Assembly (NCBI RefSeq): GCF_041431135.1
Contig: NZ_CP107799.1
Location: 5,642,001 to 5,706,000 of the forward strand
Direction: 5' to 3'
Source: Streptomyces sp. NBC_00554
Lineage (GTDB): Bacteria > Actinomycetota > Actinomycetes > Streptomycetales > Streptomycetaceae
Length of the DNA stretch: 64,000 bases
Shown: piece after piece, positions 48,448-56,709 of the stretch
Layout of the letters: each line of letters opens with the position of its first letter
Position numbering within the stretch: position 1 is the stretch's first letter
The notes under the pieces: generated by a model
Told to the model about the DNA's origin: nothing
Seen by the model: only the letters and a program-made list of their open reading frames with translations
The model's database searches: none
Position numbers and translations under genes: made by a program

Positions 48448-49659
48448 GTGACAGACGGGAAGAGCCGGCGGCGACCGGACGACCACACGACCGACGTGGT
48501 CGTCCTCGGGGCCGGGCCGGCCGGGCTCGTGCTCGGCAACATCCTCGTGGACCGGGGGATCGACTGCGTCGTCCTGGAGCGGGCCGAGCGCACGCATGTG
48601 CAGACGCGGGCACGTGCCGGGTTCCTGGCCGCCAACACCGTACGGATCCTGGAACGGCACGGTCTCGCCGAGGGGCTGCATAGGAACGGGCGGATCCACA
48701 GCACCTGCGAGTTCCGTACCGAGGACGGCCGGTTCCGGCTGGACTACAGCGGGCTCGGGGAGCGCGAGCGGCACACCGTCTACCCCCAACAGGAGCTGGT
48801 GACCGACCTGTTGGCGCGGTTCCTGGAACGCGGCGGACAGATCCGTTTCGGCACCGAGGCCCTGGCCGTACGCGACGCCGACACCGAGCGGCCCGAGGTG
48901 GCCGTGCGCGAGGCCGACGGGCGGGTCGGCCTGTGGCGGGCGCGGTACGTGGCCGGTTGCGACGGGCGGCACGGCGCGGCCCGGCGTTCACTGCCGGCCG
49001 GAACGGTTCGCCACCACCGCGATCACGGCGTGACCTGGCTCGGTCTGCTCGCCGAGGCGCCGCCCAGTCTGGACGCCGTCGGGTACGCGGTGCACGAGCG
49101 CGGGTTCGCCGGGCACATGGCCCGCACCAGCGAGGTCACCCGCTACTACCTGCAGTGCGAGCGCGGCACCCCGGCCGACACCTGGTCCGAGGAGCGGATC
49201 TGGGACGAGCTGGAGCTGCGGATGCGCGCGCGGGAGTACGGCCCGCTGCGCCGCGGGCGCGTCGTGCAGCGTTCCGTCGTAGACCTTGAGTCCGACGTGC
49301 TCGAACCGCTGCGCCACGGCGCGCTGTTCCTCGCGGGCGACGCCGCAGGTCTGATCAGCCCGTCCGCCGCGAAGGGCGCCAATCTCGCGGTCCTCGAAGC
49401 GGCGGTCCTTGCCGACGCCCTGACCGACGACCTCACTGCCGGGGACCCCCGGGGTCTCGACGCCTACTCGGCGCGGTGCCTGACGCACATCTGGCGTGCG
49501 CAGGAGTTCTCGCACTGGATGATCGGGCTGCTGCACGGCCCGTCCGGCGCGGACGGCGAGTCGCTGTTCCACAACTCCCTGCGCCGCTCCCGTCTCACCT
49601 CGCTGCGCACCTCGCGCAGCCACCAGGACTGGTTCGCCGAGCACTACGTCGGCGTATAG
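48448..49659 (+). CDS. PobA-like FAD-dependent aromatic hydroxylase
   Basis: Flavoprotein monooxygenase of 403 aa, close in length and layout to 4-hydroxybenzoate 3-hydroxylase. Seen: VVVLGAGPAGLVLGNIL (21-26 GAGPAG), RARAGFLAANTVRILERHGL (substrate/FAD region), YVAGCDGRHGAARRS (DG motif) and LFLAGDAAGLISPSAAKGANLA. It would hydroxylate a phenolic acid ortho to its hydroxyl using NAD(P)H and O2. GTG start without a clear ribosome site. It lies just upstream of a fused O-methyltransferase, which suggests hydroxylation followed by methylation (catechol-type product). It sits inside a segment bounded by duplicated tetR 3' ends. Confidence 0.84.
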   Translation: MTDGKSRRRPDDHTTDVVVLGAGPAGLVLGNILVDRGIDCVVLERAERTHVQTRARAGFLAANTVRILERHGLAEGLHRNGRIHSTCEFRTEDGRFRLDYSGLGERERHTVYPQQELVTDLLARFLERGGQIRFGTEALAVRDADTERPEVAVREADGRVGLWRARYVAGCDGRHGAARRSLPAGTVRHHRDHGVTWLGLLAEAPPSLDAVGYAVHERGFAGHMARTSEVTRYYLQCERGTPADTWSEERIWDELELRMRAREYGPLRRGRVVQRSVVDLESDVLEPLRHGALFLAGDAAGLISPSAAKGANLAVLEAAVLADALTDDLTAGDPRGLDAYSARCLTHIWRAQEFSHWMIGLLHGPSGADGESLFHNSLRRSRLTSLRTSRSHQDWFAEHYVGV

Positions 49660-49679
49660 CCCGTCATCCCCCCAACTCC

Positions 49680-49740
49680 GCACCCGCGTACATCCGTACG
49701 CCCGCGTCCGTACGCCTGCATCCGTATGCGTACATCCGAA
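49680..49740 (+). repeat. Degenerate direct repeats before the methyltransferase
   Basis: Several copies of CATCCGTA/CGTCCGTACGCC at 10-13 bp spacing fill the gap between the hydroxylase and methyltransferase genes. Function unknown. Confidence 0.5.
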
Positions 49741-49764
49741 CCCCGGAATGAGGATCCCCCCGCA

Positions 49765-51462
49765 ATGATCACGGCATTGTCGGGCGATACGTCCCGCCTG
49801 CGCGCGACGGTCGACTTCGTCAAGGAACAGGACACCGCCACGCTGCTCCGGCTGCTGCTCCCCGGGCTCGACGGCCCGGAGCTGCGGGCCCTGGTGGAGC
49901 GCTGCGACTTCTCGCACGCGGCGCTGCTCGTCTTCCCGCCCGACGAGGCGGCGCTGGACGCCACGCTTGCCGACTGCGGGCTCGTCGCTGACGCGCCGCC
50001 GCGGCCGAGCGTCGTCGTGCGCGAGCGTCTCGCCGTACGGCACAAGAGGTGTGCGGCGGAGCTCGACGTCGGCATTCTGCGCCCCGCGGTGGAGTGCCTG
50101 GACGGGGCGCGGCGCTGGGTCGAGGTGTTCGCGCTGACCGTGCCGCCGGGGGCTGACCTCGACACGGTCGCCGCGCACGAGCGGGAGCGGCAGCACGAGG
50201 CGCATGTCGCCTTCGAGGTCGAGGCACCGGACCCGTTGGTGCTGCGCGGCCTGTGCGCGGTCTTCGGACGGTACGGCGCCACCCCCGACGGCGGCGGCTA
50301 CAACCCGCACGAGAACGGCACGGTGTTCTACTTCACCGCGCCCGCCGAGGCCAAGACCGGGTACCGGCGCGTGGAGCTGTACGTCCCCGGCGACCACCGC
50401 GACGTCCTCGCCGCCCACCTCGACGAGCACCGTGAGCGGCAGCCCGCCGAGACCCTGCTGCGCCTGCTGACCGGGGCGTGGACGACGCAGGCCCTGGCCG
50501 CGTTCGCGCGCCTCGGGGTGGCCGACGCGATGGACGAGGAGCGGGGCGTCGGCCTGGCGGAACTGGCGCGGGACGTCGGTGCCCGCGCGCCGAACCTGGC
50601 CACCCTGCTGCGCTACCTCACCATGCTCGGCGTGGTGAGCGAGGACCGCGACGGTTTCCGGCTCACGGACACCGGCGCCCTGCTCCGCGCGGACACCGAA
50701 GGGTCGATGCGAGCGCTGGCGCTGATGTACGGGGGACCGTTCTACGAGTCCTTCGCCGGGCTCGATCACACCGTGCGCACCGGACAGGTCGCCTTCGAGC
50801 AGCGCTTCGGCGAGAACCACTTCGACCACTTCGCCCGCGATCCCGAACTCGCCGAACTCTTCGACCGGTCGATGGCCGCCGGTTCACGGATGTTCGACCC
50901 GCTGCCCACCCACCCGGTCCTCAACGCGGCGGCCGAAGGGGCCACCGTGGTCGACATCGCGGGTGGCAACGGGGAGTTGCTCGGCCGAATCCTTTCCGCG
51001 CACCCCCGCCTGCACGGCGTACTCCTTGAGCGCCCGCACACCGTCGAGGCCGCCCGCCGCCTCCTCGGTGCGGCCGGCCACACGGAACGGTGCACCTTCC
51101 GGGCCGGTGATTTCGCGGACGTACCCGCGGGCGGCGACGTCTACGTCCTGTCGCGCGTCCTGCACGACTGGGACGACGAACGCTGCCGCGAGATCCTGCG
51201 CCACTGCGCCCGCGCGATGCCCGACACCGCCGACCTGCTCGTCGTCGAACGCGTCCTGCCCGCCGACGGTTCGGCCTCGCTGGCCACGGCCTGGGACCTG
51301 CACATGATGTGCAACGTCGGCGGCCGCGAACGGCGCGCCGACCACTACGCCCGGCTGTTCGCCGATGCGGGCCTCACCCTGGTGGGCCGGGCACCGCTGC
51401 CCCTGGACGGCAGCGTGCTGCACGTCCGCAGGACCGGGGCGGTGAACACCGGATCCGAGTAG
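49765..51462 (+). CDS. O-methyltransferase with an unassigned N-terminal domain
   Basis: A 565-aa two-part protein. Residues about 245-560 are a class I SAM-dependent, COMT/hydroxyneurosporene-type O-methyltransferase: dimerisation winged helix (TQALAAFARLGVADAM), SAM motif VVDIAGGNGELLGRI and catalytic RVLHDWDDERC. Residues 1-230 form a separate domain (FVKEQDTATLLRLLLPGLDG onward, with NPHENGTVFYFTAPAEAKTGYRRVELYVPGDHRDVL) that I do not recognise. GAGGA precedes ATG 49765 by about 10 nt. It probably methylates the product of the PobA-like hydroxylase. Confidence 0.82.
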   Translation: MITALSGDTSRLRATVDFVKEQDTATLLRLLLPGLDGPELRALVERCDFSHAALLVFPPDEAALDATLADCGLVADAPPRPSVVVRERLAVRHKRCAAELDVGILRPAVECLDGARRWVEVFALTVPPGADLDTVAAHERERQHEAHVAFEVEAPDPLVLRGLCAVFGRYGATPDGGGYNPHENGTVFYFTAPAEAKTGYRRVELYVPGDHRDVLAAHLDEHRERQPAETLLRLLTGAWTTQALAAFARLGVADAMDEERGVGLAELARDVGARAPNLATLLRYLTMLGVVSEDRDGFRLTDTGALLRADTEGSMRALALMYGGPFYESFAGLDHTVRTGQVAFEQRFGENHFDHFARDPELAELFDRSMAAGSRMFDPLPTHPVLNAAAEGATVVDIAGGNGELLGRILSAHPRLHGVLLERPHTVEAARRLLGAAGHTERCTFRAGDFADVPAGGDVYVLSRVLHDWDDERCREILRHCARAMPDTADLLVVERVLPADGSASLATAWDLHMMCNVGGRERRADHYARLFADAGLTLVGRAPLPLDGSVLHVRRTGAVNTGSE

Positions 51463-51493
51463 CCCTTGTCGGTGTCGGATGATCGCTTGCGTT

Positions 51494-51555
51494 CCTCACT
51501 CCGGCCGAATCAACTCTCCTGGCAGAGTGGCTGAACCGCCTCTCGAACGAGTGAG
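51494..51555 (+). pseudogene. Duplicated 3' end of the tetR gene
   Basis: 62 bp matching 48269-48330 with about 7 mismatches; the last 33 bp, including the TGA stop, are identical. It has no gene body attached. It places the hydroxylase/methyltransferase pair between two copies of the tetR end, as an insertion or duplication footprint would. Confidence 0.8.
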
Positions 51556-51583
51556 GGCGCGGGTGACGGGGGAGAGGCGTCGG

Positions 51584-52423
51584 ATGACACAGACCACGTT
51601 TCGTATCGGCGGGGAACTGACCGTGGGGCGGCTCGGGTTCGGGGCCATGCGGCTGCCGACCGAGCCGGGACCGGACCGCGAGGCCGCCATCGGGGTCGCC
51701 CGGCGTGCCGTCGAACTGGGCGTCACACTGATCGACACCGCCCACCTGTACGGCGGGGGAGCCAACGAGGAACTCCTCGCCGAGGCCCTTCACCCCTATC
51801 CGGACGGGCTGTTGATCACCACCAAGGTCGGTGTGGCGCGCTCGGAGTCGACGGGGGAGTGGGGTCTCGACGGCCGCCCCGCGGTACTGCGCGCTCAGGT
51901 CGACCTGGCCCTCCGCCGGCTCCGGGTCGACCGGATCGAGCTGCTCCAGCTCCACCGCATCGATCCGGAGACCCCGCTCGCCGACCAGCTCGGCACGCTG
52001 CGGGAGCTCCGGGCCGAGGGCAAGGTGGGCCGGATCGGCCTGTCCGAGGTGAGCGTCGACGAACTCGACCGGTCGCGGGAGATCGTCGACATCGCCAGCG
52101 TCCAGAACCGCTACAACCTGCTCGACCGGGAGTACGAGCCCGTGCTCGCGGCCTGCGAGGCGGCGGGGATCGCGTTCCTGCCGTGGCGGCCGGTCGCGGC
52201 GGGGGACTTCGGCGCGCGGGCCGAGGTCGCCGCCGTGGCGTCCGAACTCGACGCCACCCCCACGCAACTCTCCCTCGCCTGGCTCCTGGCGCACTCGCCG
52301 GTCATCCTCCCGATCCCGGGCACCGCCCGCATCGACCACCTGGAGGAGAACCTCGCCGCCACGCGCCTCCGGCCGACCCCGGAGCAACTGGCCCGCCTGG
52401 ACAGGCTGTTCGAGCGGGGATAG
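51584..52423 (+). CDS. Aldo/keto reductase
   Basis: NADP-dependent aldo/keto reductase of 279 aa. Seen: VGRLGFGAMRLPTEPGPDREAAI, VTLIDTAHLYGGGANEELLAEAL (catalytic Asp and Tyr), the usual Lys in LLITTKVG, His in LLQLHRIDPETP, and IPGTARIDHLEENLAAT. ATG 51584 has GGAGAGG about 7 nt upstream. In the ancestral order it probably followed tetR directly, because a copy of the tetR end lies just upstream of it. Substrate unknown. Confidence 0.88.
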   Translation: MTQTTFRIGGELTVGRLGFGAMRLPTEPGPDREAAIGVARRAVELGVTLIDTAHLYGGGANEELLAEALHPYPDGLLITTKVGVARSESTGEWGLDGRPAVLRAQVDLALRRLRVDRIELLQLHRIDPETPLADQLGTLRELRAEGKVGRIGLSEVSVDELDRSREIVDIASVQNRYNLLDREYEPVLAACEAAGIAFLPWRPVAAGDFGARAEVAAVASELDATPTQLSLAWLLAHSPVILPIPGTARIDHLEENLAATRLRPTPEQLARLDRLFERG

Positions 52424-52573
52424 CGGCTACTTCGAGCTTCGAGCAGGGACAGCGGCTACGAGGGCACAACGAGGGCGCAACGAGTGGGCGGCGGCGCCGC
52501 GGTTCGACGTGGGGCGTCCCTACCATTCGGTGTGCAGGGGGGCCAAGCACGGTTCCCCCGGGCAGGGGGGTCT

Positions 52574-53104
52574 GTGAAGTCGACCGTTTTACGACCGGTG
52601 TTGCGACGCTTCGTCGGCGCTGTCGCCGCCGGCGTGGCCCTGGCCGCGACCTCGGGGTGCACGGTGCCCATCGATGCCGTCGCCGGCATCTCCGTGACCG
52701 ACGACGGCCGGCTGCTCGGCGTCATGATGGTCTGCGGGCATCAGATCGACGGCGCGAGCCTCTACGTGGACAGCGCCGACGTCGACGACGAGGTGACGGT
52801 CGGTTCATGGGACGCCGACCGGCCCCTCAAGGACGGTCTCGCCACCTGGAACCTCGATTCTCCCTCCGCCGGGTGGACCGCGACCCGGTCTCTCCAACCG
52901 CTCACCGCCAAGACCACCTACGCCTTCTACGGCTGGACCAAGGACAACTCGTCCTCGTCGAGCAGCGTCTCCTTCACTCTGACCGACCGGGACCGGCTCA
53001 CCCCGGGAACGGTCCGCTACGAAGACGGCTCCGGCGACGGCGACGAATCCGCGGTCACCGTCCCCTTGGCGGAGTTCAAAGCCAGGGCTTGCGAGGACAG
53101 TTGA
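52574..53104 (+). CDS. Secreted or lipoprotein-like hypothetical protein
   Basis: About 176 aa from GTG 52574. N-terminal basic stretch and hydrophobic core (RRFVGAVAAGVALAATSGC) give a signal peptide, with a weak lipobox at Cys29. The exported part is mainly beta (AGISVTDDGRLLGVMMVCGHQIDGASLY, TTYAFYGWTKDNSSSSSSVSF) with a Ser run and an acidic tail. No family recognised. Its stop overlaps the TTG start of the GNAT gene (TTGA), suggesting coupling. Confidence 0.7.
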   Translation: MKSTVLRPVLRRFVGAVAAGVALAATSGCTVPIDAVAGISVTDDGRLLGVMMVCGHQIDGASLYVDSADVDDEVTVGSWDADRPLKDGLATWNLDSPSAGWTATRSLQPLTAKTTYAFYGWTKDNSSSSSSVSFTLTDRDRLTPGTVRYEDGSGDGDESAVTVPLAEFKARACEDS

Positions 53105-53694
53105 CGCCGACATCGTTCTGGACGGGCAAGCGGGTACGTCTGCGCGGTATCGAGCCCGACGACTGGACCGCGTTCATGCGCTTCGCCGTGGACGAGGAGC
53201 GGTTGGGAGACCTGCTGCAACCACCTCGCTCCGCCGAGGGCTTCCGTACCTGGGCGACGGAGCAGGCCACTTCCAAGTCCGACGGCGAATGCTTCAGGTT
53301 GGCTGTCGAAGCCGTCGAGACGGGGGAAATAGTCGGCACCGTCGGCTCGCATCACGCTGATCCACGTGCGGGCTGGTTCGAGTACGGGGTCACGATGGGC
53401 GCTGATCATCGGCGCAAGGGCTACGCGGCAGAAGCTGTGGTGACGCTGCTGCGTTTCATGTTCGCCGAGCGGCGCTATCACAAGTGCCTGGCGCGGGTCT
53501 TCGCACACAACGAGGCATCGTTGGCCCTTCATCGTCGGCTCGGTTTCGTCGAGGAGGGGCGCCTCCGTGATCACGTCTTCTTCGCTGGTCGTTACCACGA
53601 TGTCGTCATGCTGGGCATGCTCGCTGACGAGTTCACGCGGCTGCACTCGATGAGTGGGCAGCTGGATTCCGCGTCGAACGCAACTCGTATTTGA
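53101..53694 (+). CDS. GNAT family N-acetyltransferase (RimJ-like)
   Basis: GNAT of about 197 aa from TTG 53101: KRVRLRGIEPDDWTAFMRF, EIVGTVGSHHADPRAGWFEYGVTMGADHRRKGYAAEAV (motif A, R-R-K-G-Y-A), CLARVFAHNEASLALHRRLGFVEEGRLRDHVFF. The TTG overlaps the previous stop. Acetyl acceptor unknown. Confidence 0.82.
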   Translation: MTPTSFWTGKRVRLRGIEPDDWTAFMRFAVDEERLGDLLQPPRSAEGFRTWATEQATSKSDGECFRLAVEAVETGEIVGTVGSHHADPRAGWFEYGVTMGADHRRKGYAAEAVVTLLRFMFAERRYHKCLARVFAHNEASLALHRRLGFVEEGRLRDHVFFAGRYHDVVMLGMLADEFTRLHSMSGQLDSASNATRI

Positions 53695-54044
53695 CAGGTC
53701 CTGTCTCGTGGGCGGTGTCTACCGGTGCGTGCGGCGTCATCGACATCGCACGCATTCTGCATGACCGCCTGGGTGAGCGCGCCGCGAAGGCCCCGACCCG
53801 TGAACTGCCCGTGTGGCTCGTACGCGCACTGGGCCTCGTGAACCCGGAACTGCGACTGCTCAAGCACCAGCTCGGCCGGGATCTCGACGCCACAAGCGCC
53901 AAAGCGGAGAAGCTTCTCGGGTGGCGAGCGCGTCCCATCGAGGACACCATCGCGGAAACCGCCGAGAGCCTCCTCGCCCACGGCATCGGGACAGGCCCTA
54001 AGGTCCGAAGCTACATAAAACCGAGGATCGAAAACCGGCACTGA
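53691..54044 (+). pseudogene. C-terminal fragment of an NAD-dependent epimerase/reductase
   Basis: About 115 codons resembling the last third of extended SDRs (dihydroflavonol-reductase type): GVIDIARILHDRLG, LPVWLVRALGLVNPELRLLKHQLGRDLDATSAKAEKLLGW, ARPIEDTIAETAESLLAHG. The Rossmann domain and catalytic residues are absent, so the gene is truncated, perhaps by whatever placed the GNAT gene next to it. Confidence 0.72.
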
Positions 54045-54089
54045 GATTCAGCGCCGGGTTCTCGACCGGCCTCAGGAGCCACCACCGAG

Positions 54090-54557
54090 ATGATCTCTCT
54101 CCGCGAAGTGCGTGACAGCGACCTGTCCACCTTTTGGGAGCACCTGTCCGACCCCTCGGCGCAGCAACTTGCCGCGTTCACAGGGAAGTACCACTACGAC
54201 CGGGGGCTCTTCGACAGCCATTGGGCGAAGATCCGTTCCAACCCCGAGAACCTGATACGAACCGTAGTTGCCGACGACGAGGTGGTCGGCCACGTCTCGG
54301 TGTACGGGCCGCCGGACGAACGCGAGGTCACGTACTGGATCGACCGGGCGCACTGGGGACGCGGAATCGCCACGGCGGCGCTCACGGCGTTGCTCGAACT
54401 CGTCAGCACCCGGCCGCTGTACGCCCGCGCGGCAGCCGACAACGCGGGCTCGATCCGCGTACTGGAAAAGTGCGGCTTCGTCCTCACCGGGCACGACAAA
54501 GGCTTTGCCCAGGCTCGCGACGGTGAGATCGACGAAGTTCTACTCACCCTGAACTGA
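54090..54557 (+). CDS. GNAT family N-acetyltransferase
   Basis: GNAT of 155 aa: SLREVRDSDLSTFWEHLSD, EVVGHVSVYGPPDEREVTYWIDRAHWGRGIATAALTALLELV (motif A with W-G-R-G-I-A), LYARAAADNAGSIRVLEKCGFVLTG. Third GNAT-type sequence in the window, typical of a Streptomyces accessory region. Substrate unknown. Confidence 0.86.
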   Translation: MISLREVRDSDLSTFWEHLSDPSAQQLAAFTGKYHYDRGLFDSHWAKIRSNPENLIRTVVADDEVVGHVSVYGPPDEREVTYWIDRAHWGRGIATAALTALLELVSTRPLYARAAADNAGSIRVLEKCGFVLTGHDKGFAQARDGEIDEVLLTLN

Positions 54558-54582
54558 AGCCAAGGCCGTTGCCCCGGCCCGG

Positions 54583-54981
54583 TCAGCCGTCCGTCAGGTC
54601 CACCCGTACCGTCAGCAGGTTCGTCCCGAGCGCGGCCACCGCGACGCTGTTGAGCCGTGGCAGGGACCTGAGCCGTTCGCGGGCGTCGTCCTGGGTCAGC
54701 AGGTGGGCCGTGCCGTGGTGCCAACGTCCCTTTACGCGGACCCGGACGCTCGGGTCGGCCTTGATGTTCCGCACGTACTGCGACTTGTCGCCGTACTCGG
54801 ACACGATCCAGAACTCCGTCCCGACGCGGCGTCCGCCGACCGGGGTTCGGCGGGGCAGCCCCGACTTCCGCCCTGTGGTCTCCAGGAGCGTCTGGAACGG
54901 CAGCAGTTTCGTGACCGGGTTGCCGATCCGCCGCTGGAACGACGTGACCAGCCGGAACTTGAGATCGTGATCGCGGGGCAT
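54583..54981 (-). CDS. Deazaflavin-dependent (Ddn-like) nitroreductase family protein
   Basis: 132-aa Ddn-like protein: LETTGRKSGLPRRTPVGGRRVGTEFWIVSEYGDKSQYVRNIKADPSVRVRVKGRWHHGTAHLL, the standard F420-binding split-barrel pattern. ATG 54981 is chosen; the ribosome site is weak. It converges on the GNAT gene and lies downstream of the XRE/DUF397 pair. No regulon operator is seen. Confidence 0.84.
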   Translation of the reverse strand: MPRDHDLKFRLVTSFQRRIGNPVTKLLPFQTLLETTGRKSGLPRRTPVGGRRVGTEFWIVSEYGDKSQYVRNIKADPSVRVRVKGRWHHGTAHLLTQDDARERLRSLPRLNSVAVAALGTNLLTVRVDLTDG

Positions 54982-55019
54982 GTGGGGGCGCTTTCGTTGG
55001 GGCCCGGGGGCGGGGCGGT

Positions 55020-55202
55020 TCAGGACTGGTTCTTCTTGAGCGCCCGGAGAAGGGCGCCGAAGATGTCGGGGTGGGTCGAGAGTATGGCTCGGGTGGGGTC
55101 GCTGCTTTCGGTGAGATGGATCGTTTTTTCGGTGGCGGCGACGTGGAGGCACGCGTCGCCCTCCTGGCAGTAGGACGAGGTCTGCCAGTCATGCGTGGAC
55201 AT
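55020..55202 (-). CDS. DUF397 protein
   Basis: 60-aa DUF397 protein: WQTSSYCQEGDACLHVAATEKTIHLTES (the W-x-S-S-Y...C...V-A pattern) and a STHPDIFGALLRALKK end. Encoded 9 bp after the XRE regulator stop. In Streptomyces such small proteins accompany XRE/DUF5753 regulators in WhiJ- and AbaA-like developmental loci and are thought to bind or antagonise them. Confidence 0.85.
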   Translation of the reverse strand: MSTHDWQTSSYCQEGDACLHVAATEKTIHLTESSDPTRAILSTHPDIFGALLRALKKNQS

Positions 55203-55211
55203 GGGGCTCCT

Positions 55212-56063
55212 TCACAGGTCTTGGGCGATGGCGTGGATCAGGTCCCGGGACTTCTCAGGGCTGAGAGCAGTGGCCTCCACTACGTCGAGCAGGTTCCGGT
55301 ACTTCTCCAAGAGTGCTTCGGCGTCCAGGAGTACGGGACCGTGGAACTGGTCGAGTTGAGCGGTGTCGAGCTGTGGGACAGGGCCGTGCAGGTAGTTGAT
55401 GGACTGGCCTGACCCAGGGAAGGCCCCGACGTCGAATGCGAGTACGCGCACGGTGATGTGCTCCTGCTCGCTCATGTCGAGCAGGTGCTGAAGCTGGGCG
55501 CGTGCTACGTCCCGGCCGCCGACGCGCATGCGCAGGGCTGCTTCATGGATCACGGTGCGGTAGGGGATCGGATCGGCCCGGTAGATGACGTCTTGCCTCT
55601 TGATGCGATGCGAGACGCGGTGTTCGACCTCGGGAGGTGTGGGGGCGGGGATCACGTGGCGGAAGATCTCGCGGGCGTGGTCATGGGTCTGAAGCAATCC
55701 CGAGACGTGGGTTGTGTACGCGGTGCGCACGGCGGTGGCGTGGTGCTCCAGTTCGGCGAGGTCGAGCAGGCCCGATGGCAGGACCTCCCGGTACGACTCC
55801 CACCAGCCACGCGTCTTGTCGGTCGCGATGTCGACCAGGGCTTCGACGAAAGCCTGGTCCGAGCAGGTGTACGTGTTGGCCATCGCCCTGAGACGGTCGG
55901 GGCTGACCCCGAATCGGGCCGACTCGATGTTGCTGAGTTGCCCCTGACTGACCCCGAGTGTGCGGGCTGCCTCAGTTGCCGTCATGCCCGCTCGCTCGCG
56001 CATCTTGCGCAGCTCAACGGCAAGCCGGATGCGGCGGGCCGACGCCGAGGGCTTGGGGGGCAT
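55212..56063 (-). CDS. XRE-family regulator with DUF5753 (WhiJ-like)
   Basis: 283-aa regulator: N-terminal lambda-repressor-like HTH (LRKMRERAGMTATEAARTLGVSQGQLSNIESARFGVSPDRLRAMANTY, about 20-65), then the DUF5753 domain (ELEHHATAVRTAYTTHVSGLLQTHDHAREIF onward, with VIHEAALRMRVGG and ALLEKYRNLLDVVEATALSPEKSRDLIHAIAQDL). GAGGAG lies 5 nt before the ATG. With the DUF397 gene and the divergent ATPase gene it forms a WhiJ/AbaA-type module that affects development or antibiotic production. Confidence 0.88.
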   Translation of the reverse strand: MPPKPSASARRIRLAVELRKMRERAGMTATEAARTLGVSQGQLSNIESARFGVSPDRLRAMANTYTCSDQAFVEALVDIATDKTRGWWESYREVLPSGLLDLAELEHHATAVRTAYTTHVSGLLQTHDHAREIFRHVIPAPTPPEVEHRVSHRIKRQDVIYRADPIPYRTVIHEAALRMRVGGRDVARAQLQHLLDMSEQEHITVRVLAFDVGAFPGSGQSINYLHGPVPQLDTAQLDQFHGPVLLDAEALLEKYRNLLDVVEATALSPEKSRDLIHAIAQDL

Positions 56064-56273
56064 GTGAACTCCTCTGGCTCTACGCCGAGTTGGGATGTCA
56101 CTCACACGAGGGAAGTCTCTCGAAGTTTTCTCGGATTCGCCAAAAGTTATTTGTGCGTGCCCTACCTTCGTTCCCAGGCGCCCCGCCCGGGAGTACCCCG
56201 CTCGACGGAGCGGCATCGTCACTGGGCTCCGCAGACCAACGACCCCAACTCCCTCTCGTGATCGGAAACTTCC

Positions 56274-56699
56274 ATGGCAACCGTATCCCCGCCCTGGTCC
56301 TACACCCTGCAACTTCCGCACGATCCGCGGGCTCCGGGCATCGCCCGGGGAACCCTCAGGCTGATTCTGGCCGCCCATGAGATGTCCGAACTCGCCCCCA
56401 CGGCAGAGCTGTTGGCGACGGAGCTGCTCACGAACTCGCACCGTCACACCAGTGGCCCGTACGCCCTGCGGGTCCTGTCGACCGAGTCGGACCGGCTGCG
56501 GGTCGCCGTATGGGACTCCGACCCGAGAGTCCCGCCCGGCTTCAGCGACGTACCCCCGCAGGCCGCGGAAACCGCCGAGCACGGCCGAGGCCTGCACCTC
56601 GTACGGGCCTGCGCCGACACGTGGGGCGCGTCCGTGCTGCGCGAACTGGGCGCGTCGAAGGGCGGCAAGCTGCTGTGGGCCGAATGCGGCGCGGGGTGA
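56274..56699 (+). CDS. RsbW/HATPase_c_2-type anti-sigma-like ATPase
   Basis: 141-aa GHKL ATPase-like protein: N-terminal strands WSYTLQLPHDPRAPGIARGTLRLIL, N-box LLATELLTNSHRHTSGP, G1 region VAVWDSDPRVPPGF and G2 EHGRGLHLVRACADTWG. These SpoIIAB/RsbW-like proteins act as anti-sigma factors or protein kinases; the small stand-alone type accompanies XRE/DUF397 pairs. Divergent from the XRE gene across a 210-bp promoter region that contains an AT-richer stretch near 56110-56160. Confidence 0.86.
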   Translation: MATVSPPWSYTLQLPHDPRAPGIARGTLRLILAAHEMSELAPTAELLATELLTNSHRHTSGPYALRVLSTESDRLRVAVWDSDPRVPPGFSDVPPQAAETAEHGRGLHLVRACADTWGASVLRELGASKGGKLLWAECGAG

Positions 56700-56709
56700 C
56701 GGTCTGGTG

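Noticed and set aside
48448..51462. Hydroxylase and methyltransferase as part of a larger biosynthetic gene cluster
   Set aside because: No polyketide, peptide or terpene synthase is present in the window; only the two tailoring-type genes are supported.
54583..54600. GTCAG-containing sequence near 54585-54597 as an operator
   Set aside because: Two same-orientation GTCAG elements without an opposing CTGAC; it lies at the end of a convergent gene pair.
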